Positions 15,717-23,804 of a stretch of DNA of 44,799 nt are shown here, piece by piece. Position 1 is the stretch's first letter, and each line of letters opens with the position of its first letter. The translations under genes were made by a program, and so were the position numbers. The stretch is from an uncultured Collinsella sp. GTDB lineage: Bacteria > Actinomycetota > Coriobacteriia > Coriobacteriales > Coriobacteriaceae. The DNA lies in contig UQMD01000020.1 in assembly GCA_900542155.1 (NCBI GenBank), positions 1 through 44,799 on the forward strand, read 5' to 3'. The notes below the pieces were generated by a model. The model saw only the letters and a list, made by a program, of their open reading frames with translations, was not told the DNA's origin and made no database searches.

Positions 15717-15900
15717 CCAACATTATTTGAGTTATTCGGCCTTATCCTATACGAATGGTGTGATCGCAACGTCTTATTCGAATTGATTCAGGTAGATTTA
15801 TAGGGCTTGGTTGCGAAATTGGGGCGACTATAGCGCTCGATTGCGGTTCAAGGGGCCTCGACTAGTGGTTCAGCTGGCCGAACAACTCGAAAAAAGTAGG
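15717..15900. repeat. Second inverted pair of the PTFFELFGQ-type motif
   Basis: Copy C (15717-15743, plus) reads PTLFELFGL and copy D (15874-15900, minus) reads PTFFELFGQ, followed four codons later by a stop. With the pair at 14056-14269 it brackets the AbiEi-like gene. The gap 15501-16052 contains this pair, a hairpin with GGGGCAGC/GCTGCCCC arms near 15611-15648 and the terminator at 15952; no gene is supported. Confidence 0.65.
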
Positions 15901-15951
15901 TGGGCCAATCTGCCGACTATGTGAAGCATGCGTATTTGCTCGTTTTGATTA

Positions 15952-15987
15952 AAACTAGGGTGCAGCCATAAGACTGCGCCCTAGTTT
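15952..15987 (-). terminator. Terminator of the exonuclease gene
   Basis: AAACTAGGGTGCAG (15952-15965) pairs with CTGCGCCCTAGTTT (15974-15987) over 14 positions with one mismatch. On the minus strand the stem is followed by TTAATC, consistent with the end of the gene at 16053-17021. Confidence 0.8.
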
Positions 15988-16052
15988 ACTGCGTGCCGGT
16001 GCGTCCAGACGGATTGCACTGTGCCTGGCAGGCGCTCCCGCAGATGGATCGG

Positions 16053-17021
16053 TTATTTCGCAAACAGGTTCTTGAGGTTGAACTCGGCCTGGACGGTGCG
16101 GAGCATGAGGTCGGTATCGTCGAGGCCCAGGTGCTGCTCGTTGGCGTCGGCGGCGAGGGTGCCACGGCGTCGCGCCCAGTTTTCGAGCGCAGCGGGCGCG
16201 GACTCGTGGGGGAGCGAGCGCACGTCGGCGTCTAGGCTGCGGCAGATCTGGCGCGAGTCGATGACGATGATCTTGCCTGCGCGGCGTGCCTCGGCGTAAC
16301 CGTCCAGGTGAATCTTGAACCAGCTGTCCTCAAAGGCGGCATTGTGTGCCATATAGGGATACTTCTTCATGAGCTTGAGCAGCTGCTTCTGCAGCTCCTT
16401 GTTCTCGCGGAACGGCTTTTTGCCGTCGATGTCGTCCCAGGTGATGTGATGGATGTTCGAAAGCGGCACATCCTCGCCGCGGTAGATGTCGGGCAGGCCG
16501 CAGTAGTGTGCTTCGGCGTCATGCGGCACGGCGTCGCTGGTGAGATCCATGATCTCCCAGCCCACGTTGATGATGTAGCCGCGCTCGGGCGCGCGACCGG
16601 TGGTCTCGATGTCGATGCCCAGCACCGTGCCTTGGATGGGCTTGCGGGCATAGGCCACGCCGAGTGCGTCGCGGTCGCCGCGGATCTCGCGCATGACCGA
16701 TGCGGCGGTACGCTTTTGCATCTTACCGATGGCCGCGCAGGTGTCGGCATCGGACAGACCACGCGAAAGCGTCGCGGGCGTCACGTTGCGCAGGCGCGCC
16801 TCGCCAATCTGGTCACACAGGTCGCGGTTACGGTCGGCTAGGTCGCGCACAGTGGTAAAGTCGAAGCCGGGGTCGCCCTCGGCGGTAAAGTACTCGGTCT
16901 CGAGCACCTTGAGGGCCTCCTCGCCCTTCTGGCGCTCGGACTCCATGGCGCCATGGTCGCCGTAGATAAACATGGGGATAAACGGCTGGCGCTCGTATTC
17001 GAGTGCTTGCGAAACATTCAT
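16053..17021 (-). CDS. DEDDh 3'-5' exonuclease (DnaQ-like)
   Basis: About 322 residues. The exonuclease domain covers roughly 130-315: Exo I GIDIETTG (Asp137, Glu139), Exo II AHNAAFED (Asp232), Exo III HLGLDD (His297, Asp302), which makes it a DEDDh enzyme related to the polymerase III epsilon subunit. The first 125 residues are charged and match nothing I recognise. It may act in DNA repair or RNA trimming; the substrate is not readable. The ATG at 17021 follows AAGGAGCAGCAT. It is divergent from the metal exporter, with a shared control region. Confidence 0.88.
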   Translation of the reverse strand: MNVSQALEYERQPFIPMFIYGDHGAMESERQKGEEALKVLETEYFTAEGDPGFDFTTVRDLADRNRDLCDQIGEARLRNVTPATLSRGLSDADTCAAIGKMQKRTAASVMREIRGDRDALGVAYARKPIQGTVLGIDIETTGRAPERGYIINVGWEIMDLTSDAVPHDAEAHYCGLPDIYRGEDVPLSNIHHITWDDIDGKKPFRENKELQKQLLKLMKKYPYMAHNAAFEDSWFKIHLDGYAEARRAGKIIVIDSRQICRSLDADVRSLPHESAPAALENWARRRGTLAADANEQHLGLDDTDLMLRTVQAEFNLKNLFAK

Positions 17022-17081
17022 ATGCTGCTCCTTGGACGGGCCGCGTCGCGCGGCTCGGGGTTACTGAGTTGTGGCGAGATG

Positions 17082-17130
17082 ATAGTTTACCATGGGCAAC
17101 TATTGGCACCGCGCCCGGGACAACTACAAT
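17082..17130 (+). promoter_or_regulatory. Promoter of the ArsP_2 exporter with an adjoining palindrome
   Basis: -35 TTGGCA (17103-17108), 16-bp spacer, -10 TACAAT (17125-17130). A 22-bp palindrome, ATAGTT-N10-AACTAT (17082-17103; 9 of 11 pairs match), abuts the -35 box and could be a repressor site. Similar sequences lie at 40591-40612 and, more weakly, at 10514-10535. Confidence 0.6.
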
Positions 17131-17192
17131 ACCCTAGTTGACCGCTAGGACTTTTACAATGTTGCCGAAAGACACGAAAGGTTCCATCCGTC

Positions 17193-18281
17193 ATGGATTT
17201 ACTGATTGATATTCTGCTCGACGCCGGCAAGGACACGCTGTCCCTGGTGCCGTTTTTGTTGGTGACGTATCTTGCCCTCGAGACGCTGGAGCATGTGGCG
17301 GGCGACCGCGTCAACGGCGCTATCAAACGCGCGGGCGCCGCCGGCCCCGTGGTTGGCTCGTTACTGGGCATGGTGCCGCAGTGCGGCTTTTCGGCGATGG
17401 CGGCAACGCTGTACGCCGGTCGCGTCGTGACGCTGGGAACTCTGGTGGCGGTGTTTCTCTCGACCTCCGACGAGATGCTGCCGCTGCTACTTGCCGAGCA
17501 GGTTCCCGTGCAGACTATGGCGATGCTTCTGGCTTCGAAGGCGCTGATCGCTCTGGTCACGGGCTTTATCGTGGATGCGGCTATCCGCGGCCTTCGTCGT
17601 AATGCCCGCGCGCATGCGGCGATTCGCCGTACCGTACTGGGGACCGCTGCCAATCCGGCTCATGTGAACTGCGCCCACGACGACCATACCGGAGGCGACA
17701 TCATTGACGAGGTGGCCGAGGCGGGCGTGAGCGCCGATCACATTCACGAGCTGTGTGAGCGCGACCATTGCGGCTGCGATGAAGACGAGGATGAGGACGA
17801 GCACGGCCATGGCCACGACCACGGACGCGAGCGCGAGCATGAACACCATCATGACCACGGTCACTCCCACTCCCACGAAGGCGCTCCTGTCCTGTCGATT
17901 ATCCGCAGCGCCATCTCGCATACCGTGCAGGTATCGGCATTTATTTTCCTGGTGACGCTGATTCTGGTCGTCGTCCTCGAGACCTTTGGCGAGTCCGCAA
18001 TCGAGCAGTTCCTGCGCGGCAATGAGACGCTCGCCGTCCTGGGCTCGGCGCTTGTCGGCCTGATCCCCAACTGCTCTGCCAGCGTCGTCATCACGCAACT
18101 GTACCTGGAAGGCGCGCTGCAGCTGGCGCCGATGCTCGCCGGCACGCTCATTTCCGCCGGCGTGGGCTACCTGGTGCTGTTCCGCACCAACCGCAGTGCC
18201 CGCGAAAACGCCGTGTTCCTGGTCATGATGTACGTCATCGGCGCCGGCTGGGGACTCGTTCTCTCCGCCTTTGGTCTCTAA
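17193..18281 (+). CDS. ArsP_2-family heavy-metal/manganese exporter with a His-rich loop
   Basis: About 362 residues, two bundles of hydrophobic helices joined by a charged loop. Each half contains a matching element: GSLLGMVPQCGFSAMAATLYAGR in the first and GSALVGLIPNCSASVVITQLYLEG in the second, the internal repeat of the ArsP_2 (putative manganese transporter) family. The loop (about residues 170-230) is packed with His, Asp and Glu and probably binds metal. It should move a metal out of the cytoplasm; which metal is uncertain. The ATG follows AAAGG. A candidate palindromic operator overlaps its promoter. Confidence 0.87.
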   Translation: MDLLIDILLDAGKDTLSLVPFLLVTYLALETLEHVAGDRVNGAIKRAGAAGPVVGSLLGMVPQCGFSAMAATLYAGRVVTLGTLVAVFLSTSDEMLPLLLAEQVPVQTMAMLLASKALIALVTGFIVDAAIRGLRRNARAHAAIRRTVLGTAANPAHVNCAHDDHTGGDIIDEVAEAGVSADHIHELCERDHCGCDEDEDEDEHGHGHDHGREREHEHHHDHGHSHSHEGAPVLSIIRSAISHTVQVSAFIFLVTLILVVVLETFGESAIEQFLRGNETLAVLGSALVGLIPNCSASVVITQLYLEGALQLAPMLAGTLISAGVGYLVLFRTNRSARENAVFLVMMYVIGAGWGLVLSAFGL

Positions 18282-18300
18282 GCCCAAAAATCTACCTTGG

Positions 18301-18783
18301 TCAGCGTAACAGCTCGGTGAGGTTGCGTTTAAAGCGGGCTCGATCCTCGCTGGTGAAGGCTGCCGGACCGCGGGTGCGTCCCCCGGCGCGGCGCACCTTC
18401 TTTTCCTCGTGACGAATAAACAGCTGCATGTCGATGGTCGCTTTATCGTAGACGCGCCCGCGCACGCCGATGGCGGCGGCATCGCGTCCGAGTACCATAC
18501 TCGCCAGGCCTATGTCCTGTGTCACGACCACATCGCCAGCCTGCAGGCGCTCGATAATGGCAAAGTCGGCGCTATCAGCTCCCACACTCACATCGAGCGT
18601 TGTGACCCAAAAGCCCCGACGCGCATGCTCAACGTCGCGCGGATCGTCGCGGCGAATGTGGCGTTCCAGGTTTTGCGTGCTGTTGCCGGCGATAACGACG
18701 GCGACGCCCGCCCTCCGCGCGCAGTCGATCGACTCGCGTGTGACCGGGCAGGCGTCGGCATCAATAAAAAGCGTCTTTGGCAT
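18301..18783 (-). CDS. YaiI/YqxD family protein (UPF0178)
   Basis: About 160 residues with the family's pattern: LFIDADACPVTRESI at the start, VVIAGNST, DVSVGADSADFAIIERLQAGDVVVTQDIGLASMVLGR in the centre and GGRTRGPAAFTSEDRARFKRNL at the end. These are predicted PIN-like fold proteins of unknown biochemical role. The ATG directly follows the stop codon of the upstream HdeD-like gene (TAG then ATG), so translation is probably coupled. Confidence 0.92.
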   Translation of the reverse strand: MPKTLFIDADACPVTRESIDCARRAGVAVVIAGNSTQNLERHIRRDDPRDVEHARRGFWVTTLDVSVGADSADFAIIERLQAGDVVVTQDIGLASMVLGRDAAAIGVRGRVYDKATIDMQLFIRHEEKKVRRAGGRTRGPAAFTSEDRARFKRNLTELLR

Positions 18784-19386
18784 CTAGCGCACCAGTTTGC
18801 CAAATTGAATAGCGCGAACAATCAGCGTCACGCCAAACACCAGCAGCGCGGCTCCGCTAAAGATGACGAGCATCTTGGCCGACCACAGCGGATAGATAAA
18901 CACGAACATACCCGCGATGATGGAGAGTGCGCCGCTCAGGATGGCGAGGGCGCGGTTGGCGGAAAGCTCGGATTCCAGAATTGACATGACGCCCTCGACG
19001 ATCCAGCCAAAGCCGGCGACGACCACTACAAGCGTGGTGAGCGTCGCGGTCGAGAAGGCCTGGTTGCGCAGGATCACCACGCCACCCAGAATAATGAGCA
19101 GGTTGGAGATGATGCTCGTAACGCGCCAGCCGGTGGGCAGCAGCGGCTCAAAAACAGCGGTAAACAGCCTGATCGCGGCCGTGATCACAAAGTAGAAGCC
19201 CAAGACGGTCGTTAGGAAGACGAGGGACTTGGCGGGCGCAAACAGCAGCGCGATGCCGGCGACGAGCGCCAAGACGCCCGTGATGGCGTAAATCCAGCGC
19301 ACGGCCTTGACGGCCTTGCCTACCATGCTTTTCTCGTCAAATCCAAATGCGCTCGATTGCTTGTCATCGTTTTTAAAGATGCCCAT
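18784..19386 (-). CDS. HdeD/DUF308 family membrane protein
   Basis: About 200 residues with six hydrophobic segments in three similar pairs (AITGVLALVAGIALLFAP, NLLIILGGVVILRNQ, AILSGALSIIAGMFVFIYP), the internal repeat of DUF308 proteins. HdeD is linked to acid resistance in enterobacteria, but in this lineage the function is unknown. The first 28 residues are charged and cytoplasmic. The ATG follows AAAGGAGACATC. Its stop touches the start of the YaiI gene. The 19387-19619 divergent gap shows no convincing promoter pair. Confidence 0.85.
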   Translation of the reverse strand: MGIFKNDDKQSSAFGFDEKSMVGKAVKAVRWIYAITGVLALVAGIALLFAPAKSLVFLTTVLGFYFVITAAIRLFTAVFEPLLPTGWRVTSIISNLLIILGGVVILRNQAFSTATLTTLVVVVAGFGWIVEGVMSILESELSANRALAILSGALSIIAGMFVFIYPLWSAKMLVIFSGAALLVFGVTLIVRAIQFGKLVR

Positions 19387-19619
19387 GATGTCTCCTTTCC
19401 GTGCGGCTTAAGCCGTAGCTCTTGCAACCAGTATCGCCCAAGGGCGCCGTCGCGTGGGGCGGGAAGGGCGAATGGGAGCCTCATCTTCCCGAATTGTTAC
19501 CTTTGTTCCCGTTTGGATGCGGAATATTCAACAGGTGTGGAACATTGCGCCGCTGTGTGTAATTGCCTACGTTTTAGGTTAGATTTTCTTAAGAACAATT
19601 GGCTTTTATTGGGGGTCTT

Positions 19620-20291
19620 ATGAACGAAGCTGTTCCCGCGGCGCCGGTAAGCGCCGAGTCGATGGCAAAGCAGGGTTGCGAAAAGCTCGGCTTGGACGCG
19701 TTTGACGCGCTGGTCCGCCGCGCCCGCACGTGCCGCCGATTTGACGAGTCCATGCGCGTGCCGCGTGAGTTTTTGCTTGAGCTGGCGGAGCTTGCGCACC
19801 TGACCCCGTGTGGCGCCAATGCTCAACGTCTTCGCTTTCATGTGGTGAGCGGTGCCGAGGATTGCGCGCGCGTATTTGACGAGCTTGCATGGGCCGGCGC
19901 GCTTAAGGATTGGCCGGGTCCTGCCGAGGGCGAGCGCCCGACCGGCTACATCGCGATTTTGGCCGAGCGCGCCGTTCCGGGCAAGCCTGCCGCTCCCATT
20001 ACCGAGGTCGACACGGGTATTGCCGCCCAGACGATGATGCTCGCCGCGCGCAGCGCCACGCCCGAGGTGGCGGCCTGCATGTTCAAGGCCTTTACGCCCC
20101 GCGCGATCGATACGATGGGGCTCGACGGCGACAAGTATGAGCTCAAGCTGATCATGGCTTTTGGCGTGCCAGCCGAGACACAGGTGATCGACGCGATCGA
20201 TTCCAACCCCGACGGCTCCATCAATTATTGGCGCGACGAGGCGCAGGTGCACCACGTACCCAAGCGTCCGCTTGCCGACGTGCTGCTGTAG
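19620..20291 (+). CDS. Nitroreductase family protein
   Basis: About 223 residues. The start of the fold is clear: RRARTCRRFDESMRVPREFLLELAELAHLTPCGANAQRLRFHVV, the segment that binds FMN phosphate in nitroreductases, followed by TGIAAQTMMLAARSATPEVAACMFKAF and a C-terminal INYWRDEAQVHHVPKRPLADVL. It should use FMN and NAD(P)H to reduce nitro or quinone-like compounds; the natural substrate is unknown. The ATG at 19620 follows TTGGGGGTC; an in-frame TTG at 19599 is less likely. Confidence 0.9.
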   Translation: MNEAVPAAPVSAESMAKQGCEKLGLDAFDALVRRARTCRRFDESMRVPREFLLELAELAHLTPCGANAQRLRFHVVSGAEDCARVFDELAWAGALKDWPGPAEGERPTGYIAILAERAVPGKPAAPITEVDTGIAAQTMMLAARSATPEVAACMFKAFTPRAIDTMGLDGDKYELKLIMAFGVPAETQVIDAIDSNPDGSINYWRDEAQVHHVPKRPLADVLL

Positions 20292-20325
20292 TTGTGCGTC
20301 GTTGCGGTGCAATCCGGCGGCAAAA

Positions 20326-20359
20326 TCACCACAAAGGCTCCTGTCCCCTTTGTGGTGGT
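20326..20359. repeat. CACCACAAAGG hairpin repeat with CCTGTCCCC core
   Basis: CACCACAAAGG and CCTTTGTGGTG flank CTCCTGTCCC. It is a slightly degenerate member of the family found at 37551, 38512, 40092 and 40497, lying between the nitroreductase and the first histidine phosphatase. Confidence 0.8.
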
Positions 20360-20374
20360 ACGAGGGGAGGGTGT

Positions 20375-20917
20375 GTGGCAGATCTGTATTTGGTGCGGCA
20401 TGGGCAGACTGAGCTCAATGTGCAGAGCATTTTGCAGGGCTGGCACGATTCGCCGCTTACGGCGCGTGGGCGCGAGCAGGCGCTGACGGCGCGTACGGCG
20501 TTTGCGGCGCGTGGCGTGGCCTTTGATCATGTGTATTCCTCGCCGTTGGGCCGGGCGCGGCATACGGCCGAGCTTATCGTTGGCGAGGGCCGTTCCATTG
20601 AGCTGGTCGATGACCTGCGTGAGTGGCATTTTGGCTCGCTGGAGGGCACATCAAATCGCGAGATGCCGCCGCAGCCCTGGGGCGATTATCCGGTTGCCTT
20701 TGGTGGCGAGTCGGAAAGTGAGCTTCGCGCACGTATGGTCGCGGCGCTGTCCCGCATCATGGCCCAGCCGCAGCACGACTGCGTGCTGGCCGTCTCCCAC
20801 GGCTCAGCCTGCCAGGAGTTTCTTAGATGCGTGACTGGCGGGGGAGAGCAACCCGACAACGGTGCCGTGCTTCATTTTGGCTATTGCGACGGGGCGTTTT
20901 CGCTCTTGGGTTGGTAA
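20375..20917 (+). CDS. Histidine phosphatase (phosphoglycerate-mutase-like), first of a tandem pair
   Basis: About 180 residues. DLYLVRHGQTELN holds the catalytic RHG motif, with SSPLGRARHTAEL, LREWHFGSLEG and the second catalytic His in VLAVSHGSACQEF. The start is a GTG at 20375 with AGGGGAGG just upstream; the frame is open further back, but into the intergenic repeat. It resembles CobC/GpmB-type phosphatases of unknown substrate. Its downstream neighbour is a paralogue 17 bp away, so the two probably form an operon derived from a duplication. Confidence 0.9.
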   Translation: MADLYLVRHGQTELNVQSILQGWHDSPLTARGREQALTARTAFAARGVAFDHVYSSPLGRARHTAELIVGEGRSIELVDDLREWHFGSLEGTSNREMPPQPWGDYPVAFGGESESELRARMVAALSRIMAQPQHDCVLAVSHGSACQEFLRCVTGGGEQPDNGAVLHFGYCDGAFSLLGW

Positions 20918-20934
20918 CAAACGAAAGGACCCCT

Positions 20935-21570
20935 ATGAATAAAGATCTGTATCTGGTCCGTCATGGACAGACGATATTCAACCTTAAGCGTATCATTCAG
21001 GGGTGGAGTGACTCGCCGCTTACGCAGTTGGGTTGCGACCAGGCGGCGCGCGCCGGCATGTTTTTACGTGCGCGCGGCATTGAGCCCGATCATGCCTACA
21101 CCTCCACGCTTCATCGCACCGAGCAGACTATCGCCAACTTGTGGCCGGGCTTGGCGTACGAGCGCCTGGACGGCCTGCGTGAGTGGTTCTTTGGCGACTT
21201 TGAGGCCGAGCGCGTGATGCTCATGCCCGAGCGCCCATGGCGCGACTTCTACCGCCAGTTTGGCGGCGAGGGACAGATGCAGGTGCGAGAGCGCATGGTG
21301 GCGACGTTGACCGAGCTTATGCAGCGTCCGGACCATACGTGCGTGCTTGCGGTAAGTCATGGCTCAGCTATCAAGGAGTTCATGGACCACGTGAAGGGCG
21401 CGGCGGCAGACGAGCGCGACCGTGTGCCGGGCAACTGCTCGGTGCTGCATTTTGCGTTTGATGATGCGACCGACACGTTTGAACTGGTTGAGATCTTTAC
21501 GCAGGAAGACTACGCGCGCGAGCTGGGGCTTGAGCCGCTCGTGGCGGCGGCAGGTCCGCAGCGTGGATAA
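20935..21570 (+). CDS. Histidine phosphatase (phosphoglycerate-mutase-like), second of a tandem pair
   Basis: About 211 residues: DLYLVRHGQTIFN, STLHRTEQTIANL, LREWFFGDFEAE and VLAVSHGSAIKEF mark the same catalytic core as its upstream neighbour. The two share a long run of positions (QGW-DSPLT, RMVATL, CVLAVSHGSA) but this one has a longer C-terminus (VEIFTQEDYARELGLEPL). The ATG at 20935 follows GAAAGGACC. The hairpin at 21619-21662 ends the unit. Confidence 0.9.
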   Translation: MNKDLYLVRHGQTIFNLKRIIQGWSDSPLTQLGCDQAARAGMFLRARGIEPDHAYTSTLHRTEQTIANLWPGLAYERLDGLREWFFGDFEAERVMLMPERPWRDFYRQFGGEGQMQVRERMVATLTELMQRPDHTCVLAVSHGSAIKEFMDHVKGAAADERDRVPGNCSVLHFAFDDATDTFELVEIFTQEDYARELGLEPLVAAAGPQRG

Positions 21571-21618
21571 CGCTGACGTTGCGGCCCGGTTTACCGGCGT
21601 AATTGTTTGATGCGAAAA

Positions 21619-21662
21619 GGGCGGAGGTGCATGCGTTTGCTGCATCTCCGCCCCTTGTTTGT
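21619..21662 (+). terminator. Terminator after the histidine phosphatase pair
   Basis: GGGCGGAGGTGCA (21619-21631) pairs with TGCATCTCCGCCC (21641-21653) with one wobble, and is followed by CTTGTTTGTTT. Confidence 0.85.
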
Positions 21663-21699
21663 TTGGATGCTGGGTTTTCCAGCTTAGCGTTTGAGTTCG

Positions 21700-22389
21700 C
21701 TAGAACCGTGAGACCTGGTGAGTGAGCAGACCCGTCGGAACCTGCGGCGCGCTGCCGCTGACCTGCGCGGCGGGGAACAGCACGGCTACAGCAAAGTTGA
21801 ACGGCTCTTTGCCAGAGTAGGCGCCGGCAGCGCGGGCCTCGTCGGCCAGAATCTGCGATGCCCCAGCCAGTGCGGCGACATAGGCGGAGTCACCGGCGAA
21901 CACCGGGTCGGGCGCCTGATCGAGCATGGCACGGATGGCGGCAACGGCGTCCTCGCGCTTGACCTCCCACACGCGATGTGTGACGCCCGCGGGATCGGTG
22001 ACGGCGTAGAGCGATGCGCCCTCTTTGGCAGCGCTCAAAATGATATCCATGACGGGCGACGCCTCGTAGGCGAGCGACACGGGGCGCGGCTGCACCTTGA
22101 GCTCGGCGATCGCGCGCGCGGTGGCGAGTGCGTCGATGCTCTCGGCGGCAGCCTCGTCGCCGCCCGTCAGCACGTTAACCGGGCAAATCGCCACGACACC
22201 CGTCACGCGTCCCGGCTCACCCGAGCATTCGTACACGTAATACGCCGCGCCTGGATCCTTGAGCATCAGACCATCGGCAATGGCTCCGCGCAGAGCATCG
22301 TTGCCGCTCAGGATGCTGCCCATTGCAGGCAGTGCCTCGAGCACGCGGTCCTGAGCCGGGCGGATGCAGGGAAACGGAAGTGCTTTCAT
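21700..22389 (-). CDS. Short DUF1015-like protein
   Basis: About 229 residues. The opening KALPFPCIRPAQDRV resembles the start of DUF1015 proteins, as do AAYYVYECSGEPGRVTGVVAICPV, QPRPVSLAYEASPVMDIIL and VTHRVWEVKREDAV in the same order. Family members are normally about 400 residues and carry a DGHHR motif; here the matching place reads VFAGDSAYVAALAGASQIL, so the His residues are absent and much of the C-terminal part is missing. It may be a divergent, non-catalytic relative. The ATG at 22389 has TTAGGACC upstream. It lies downstream of the M20 peptidase gene on the same strand. Confidence 0.65.
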   Translation of the reverse strand: MKALPFPCIRPAQDRVLEALPAMGSILSGNDALRGAIADGLMLKDPGAAYYVYECSGEPGRVTGVVAICPVNVLTGGDEAAAESIDALATARAIAELKVQPRPVSLAYEASPVMDIILSAAKEGASLYAVTDPAGVTHRVWEVKREDAVAAIRAMLDQAPDPVFAGDSAYVAALAGASQILADEARAAGAYSGKEPFNFAVAVLFPAAQVSGSAPQVPTGLLTHQVSRF

Positions 22390-22429
22390 GGGGCGGTCCT
22401 AACGCACGAGTCGGTTTGTTCGCGGCTTA

Positions 22430-23650
22430 TTATGCCCCAACTTGGCCGCTCGCGTCCCAGAGCACGTTATCGGCGAGCGCGATTAGCACCTGCTGACAAC
22501 GAACGATGTCGGCGTGGGGCACATATTCGTTGGGCTTGTGGGCGAGCGCGAGCGAGCCTGGGCCATAGCTCATGCAGTTACGGTTACCCGTCTTGCCGGC
22601 AATGACGGCAGTGTCGGTGTAGCCGGTAAAGAAGCCGACGGTCGTATCCGTGCCCGTTACATCGTCTGCTGCGCACTTGAGTGCAGCTAGAAGGGGAGAG
22701 ACCGGATCGCGCTCGATGGCGGGGCGGTCGCCCGTCACGGTGTAGCTGCCATGGCAACCGGGAACGGTGGCTTCGGCGACGGCGATGGCATGCTCGACCA
22801 TATTGATTGCGGCGGCCGTATCGGTCGGCGGGGTCAGGCGCATGTCGACCCAAACTTTGGCGCGGTCGGGTACGACGTAGGGGCGATATCCGCCCTCGAT
22901 TTGGCCAAACGTGATGGTCGAAGGCCCCAGCTCATCGTGCGCGGGCAGCGCCGCAAACGCGCGACGAAGCGAACACACGACCTCGGCCATGGCGGCGACG
23001 GCATCCGCGCCCTTCCAAGGCTGGCTCGCATGCGCCGTCACGCCAGCCATTTCAATCTCGAACCACGTGCGACCCTTGTGCGCCACCTGGATCTGTCCGT
23101 CGGTGGGTTCGGTGTCCAGCACCCATTCGCGCGAGCCGACCCAGCCAGCATCGATCGCGGCCTCTGAGCCGCGCATAAAGTCCTCTTCGTCGACCGAGCA
23201 GATGAGCGAAAAGCCGCGGCGGGGCAGCGCGCCATCCGTCGCCACGCGCTCGAGCGTATGGACCAGTGCGGCAATGGCGCAGGCCAGACCGCCCTTCATG
23301 TCGCAGGCGCCGCGGCCATAGAGTTTATCGTCACGCACGATTGCCCCGAGCGGCGGAATGCCTGCGTCCCAGCCGTCGCCCAAGGTGACGGTATCCATAT
23401 GGCAGATATAGACCAGCCGTGGATCGTCGCTCAAACCGGGCACGGTGACCATGAGGTTGCGGCGTCTGGGGAATACTTCGAGCTCCTCAATCTGCACGGA
23501 ATGGAGCGCCGGACTATCAAGTTGCGCCAACTGCTGCTCAATGAGCCTCTTAATGAAGCACTCGATCTCGCCTTCATACGCGCCCGGGTCTGAGCTGTCG
23601 ATCCGCACAAGCTCCTGCGCAAGCCGCCAGGCAAAGTCCTCATCAACCAT
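22430..23650 (-). CDS. M20 family metallopeptidase (ArgE/DapE-like)
   Basis: About 406 residues. Metal and catalytic motifs: YICHMDTVTLGDGW, LYGRGACDMKGG, SVDEEDF with the general-base Glu, and VTAHASQPWKGADAV in the dimerisation domain; the C-terminus has AHKPNEYVPHADI. It belongs with acetylornithine deacetylase/succinyl-diaminopimelate desuccinylase proteins, whose substrates cannot be told apart by eye. I chose the ATG at 23650 (preceded by TGAGGTTGC) over an open extension upstream. It is divergent from the AbiEi-like gene. Confidence 0.88.
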   Translation of the reverse strand: MVDEDFAWRLAQELVRIDSSDPGAYEGEIECFIKRLIEQQLAQLDSPALHSVQIEELEVFPRRRNLMVTVPGLSDDPRLVYICHMDTVTLGDGWDAGIPPLGAIVRDDKLYGRGACDMKGGLACAIAALVHTLERVATDGALPRRGFSLICSVDEEDFMRGSEAAIDAGWVGSREWVLDTEPTDGQIQVAHKGRTWFEIEMAGVTAHASQPWKGADAVAAMAEVVCSLRRAFAALPAHDELGPSTITFGQIEGGYRPYVVPDRAKVWVDMRLTPPTDTAAAINMVEHAIAVAEATVPGCHGSYTVTGDRPAIERDPVSPLLAALKCAADDVTGTDTTVGFFTGYTDTAVIAGKTGNRNCMSYGPGSLALAHKPNEYVPHADIVRCQQVLIALADNVLWDASGQVGA

Positions 23651-23804
23651 ATGCAACCTCACAATCAGTCTGCTTTCCAAACCAATTGTAAGCCTCCTAA
23701 GGGATTCGCGACGCGCACGCAGCAGTATTTACCGTTCGCAGGCTAAGCCATCGCGTTTGCCGTCCAAGCGGGTTCACAGACGACGCAGTGGGTACGTAGC
23801 CGTT

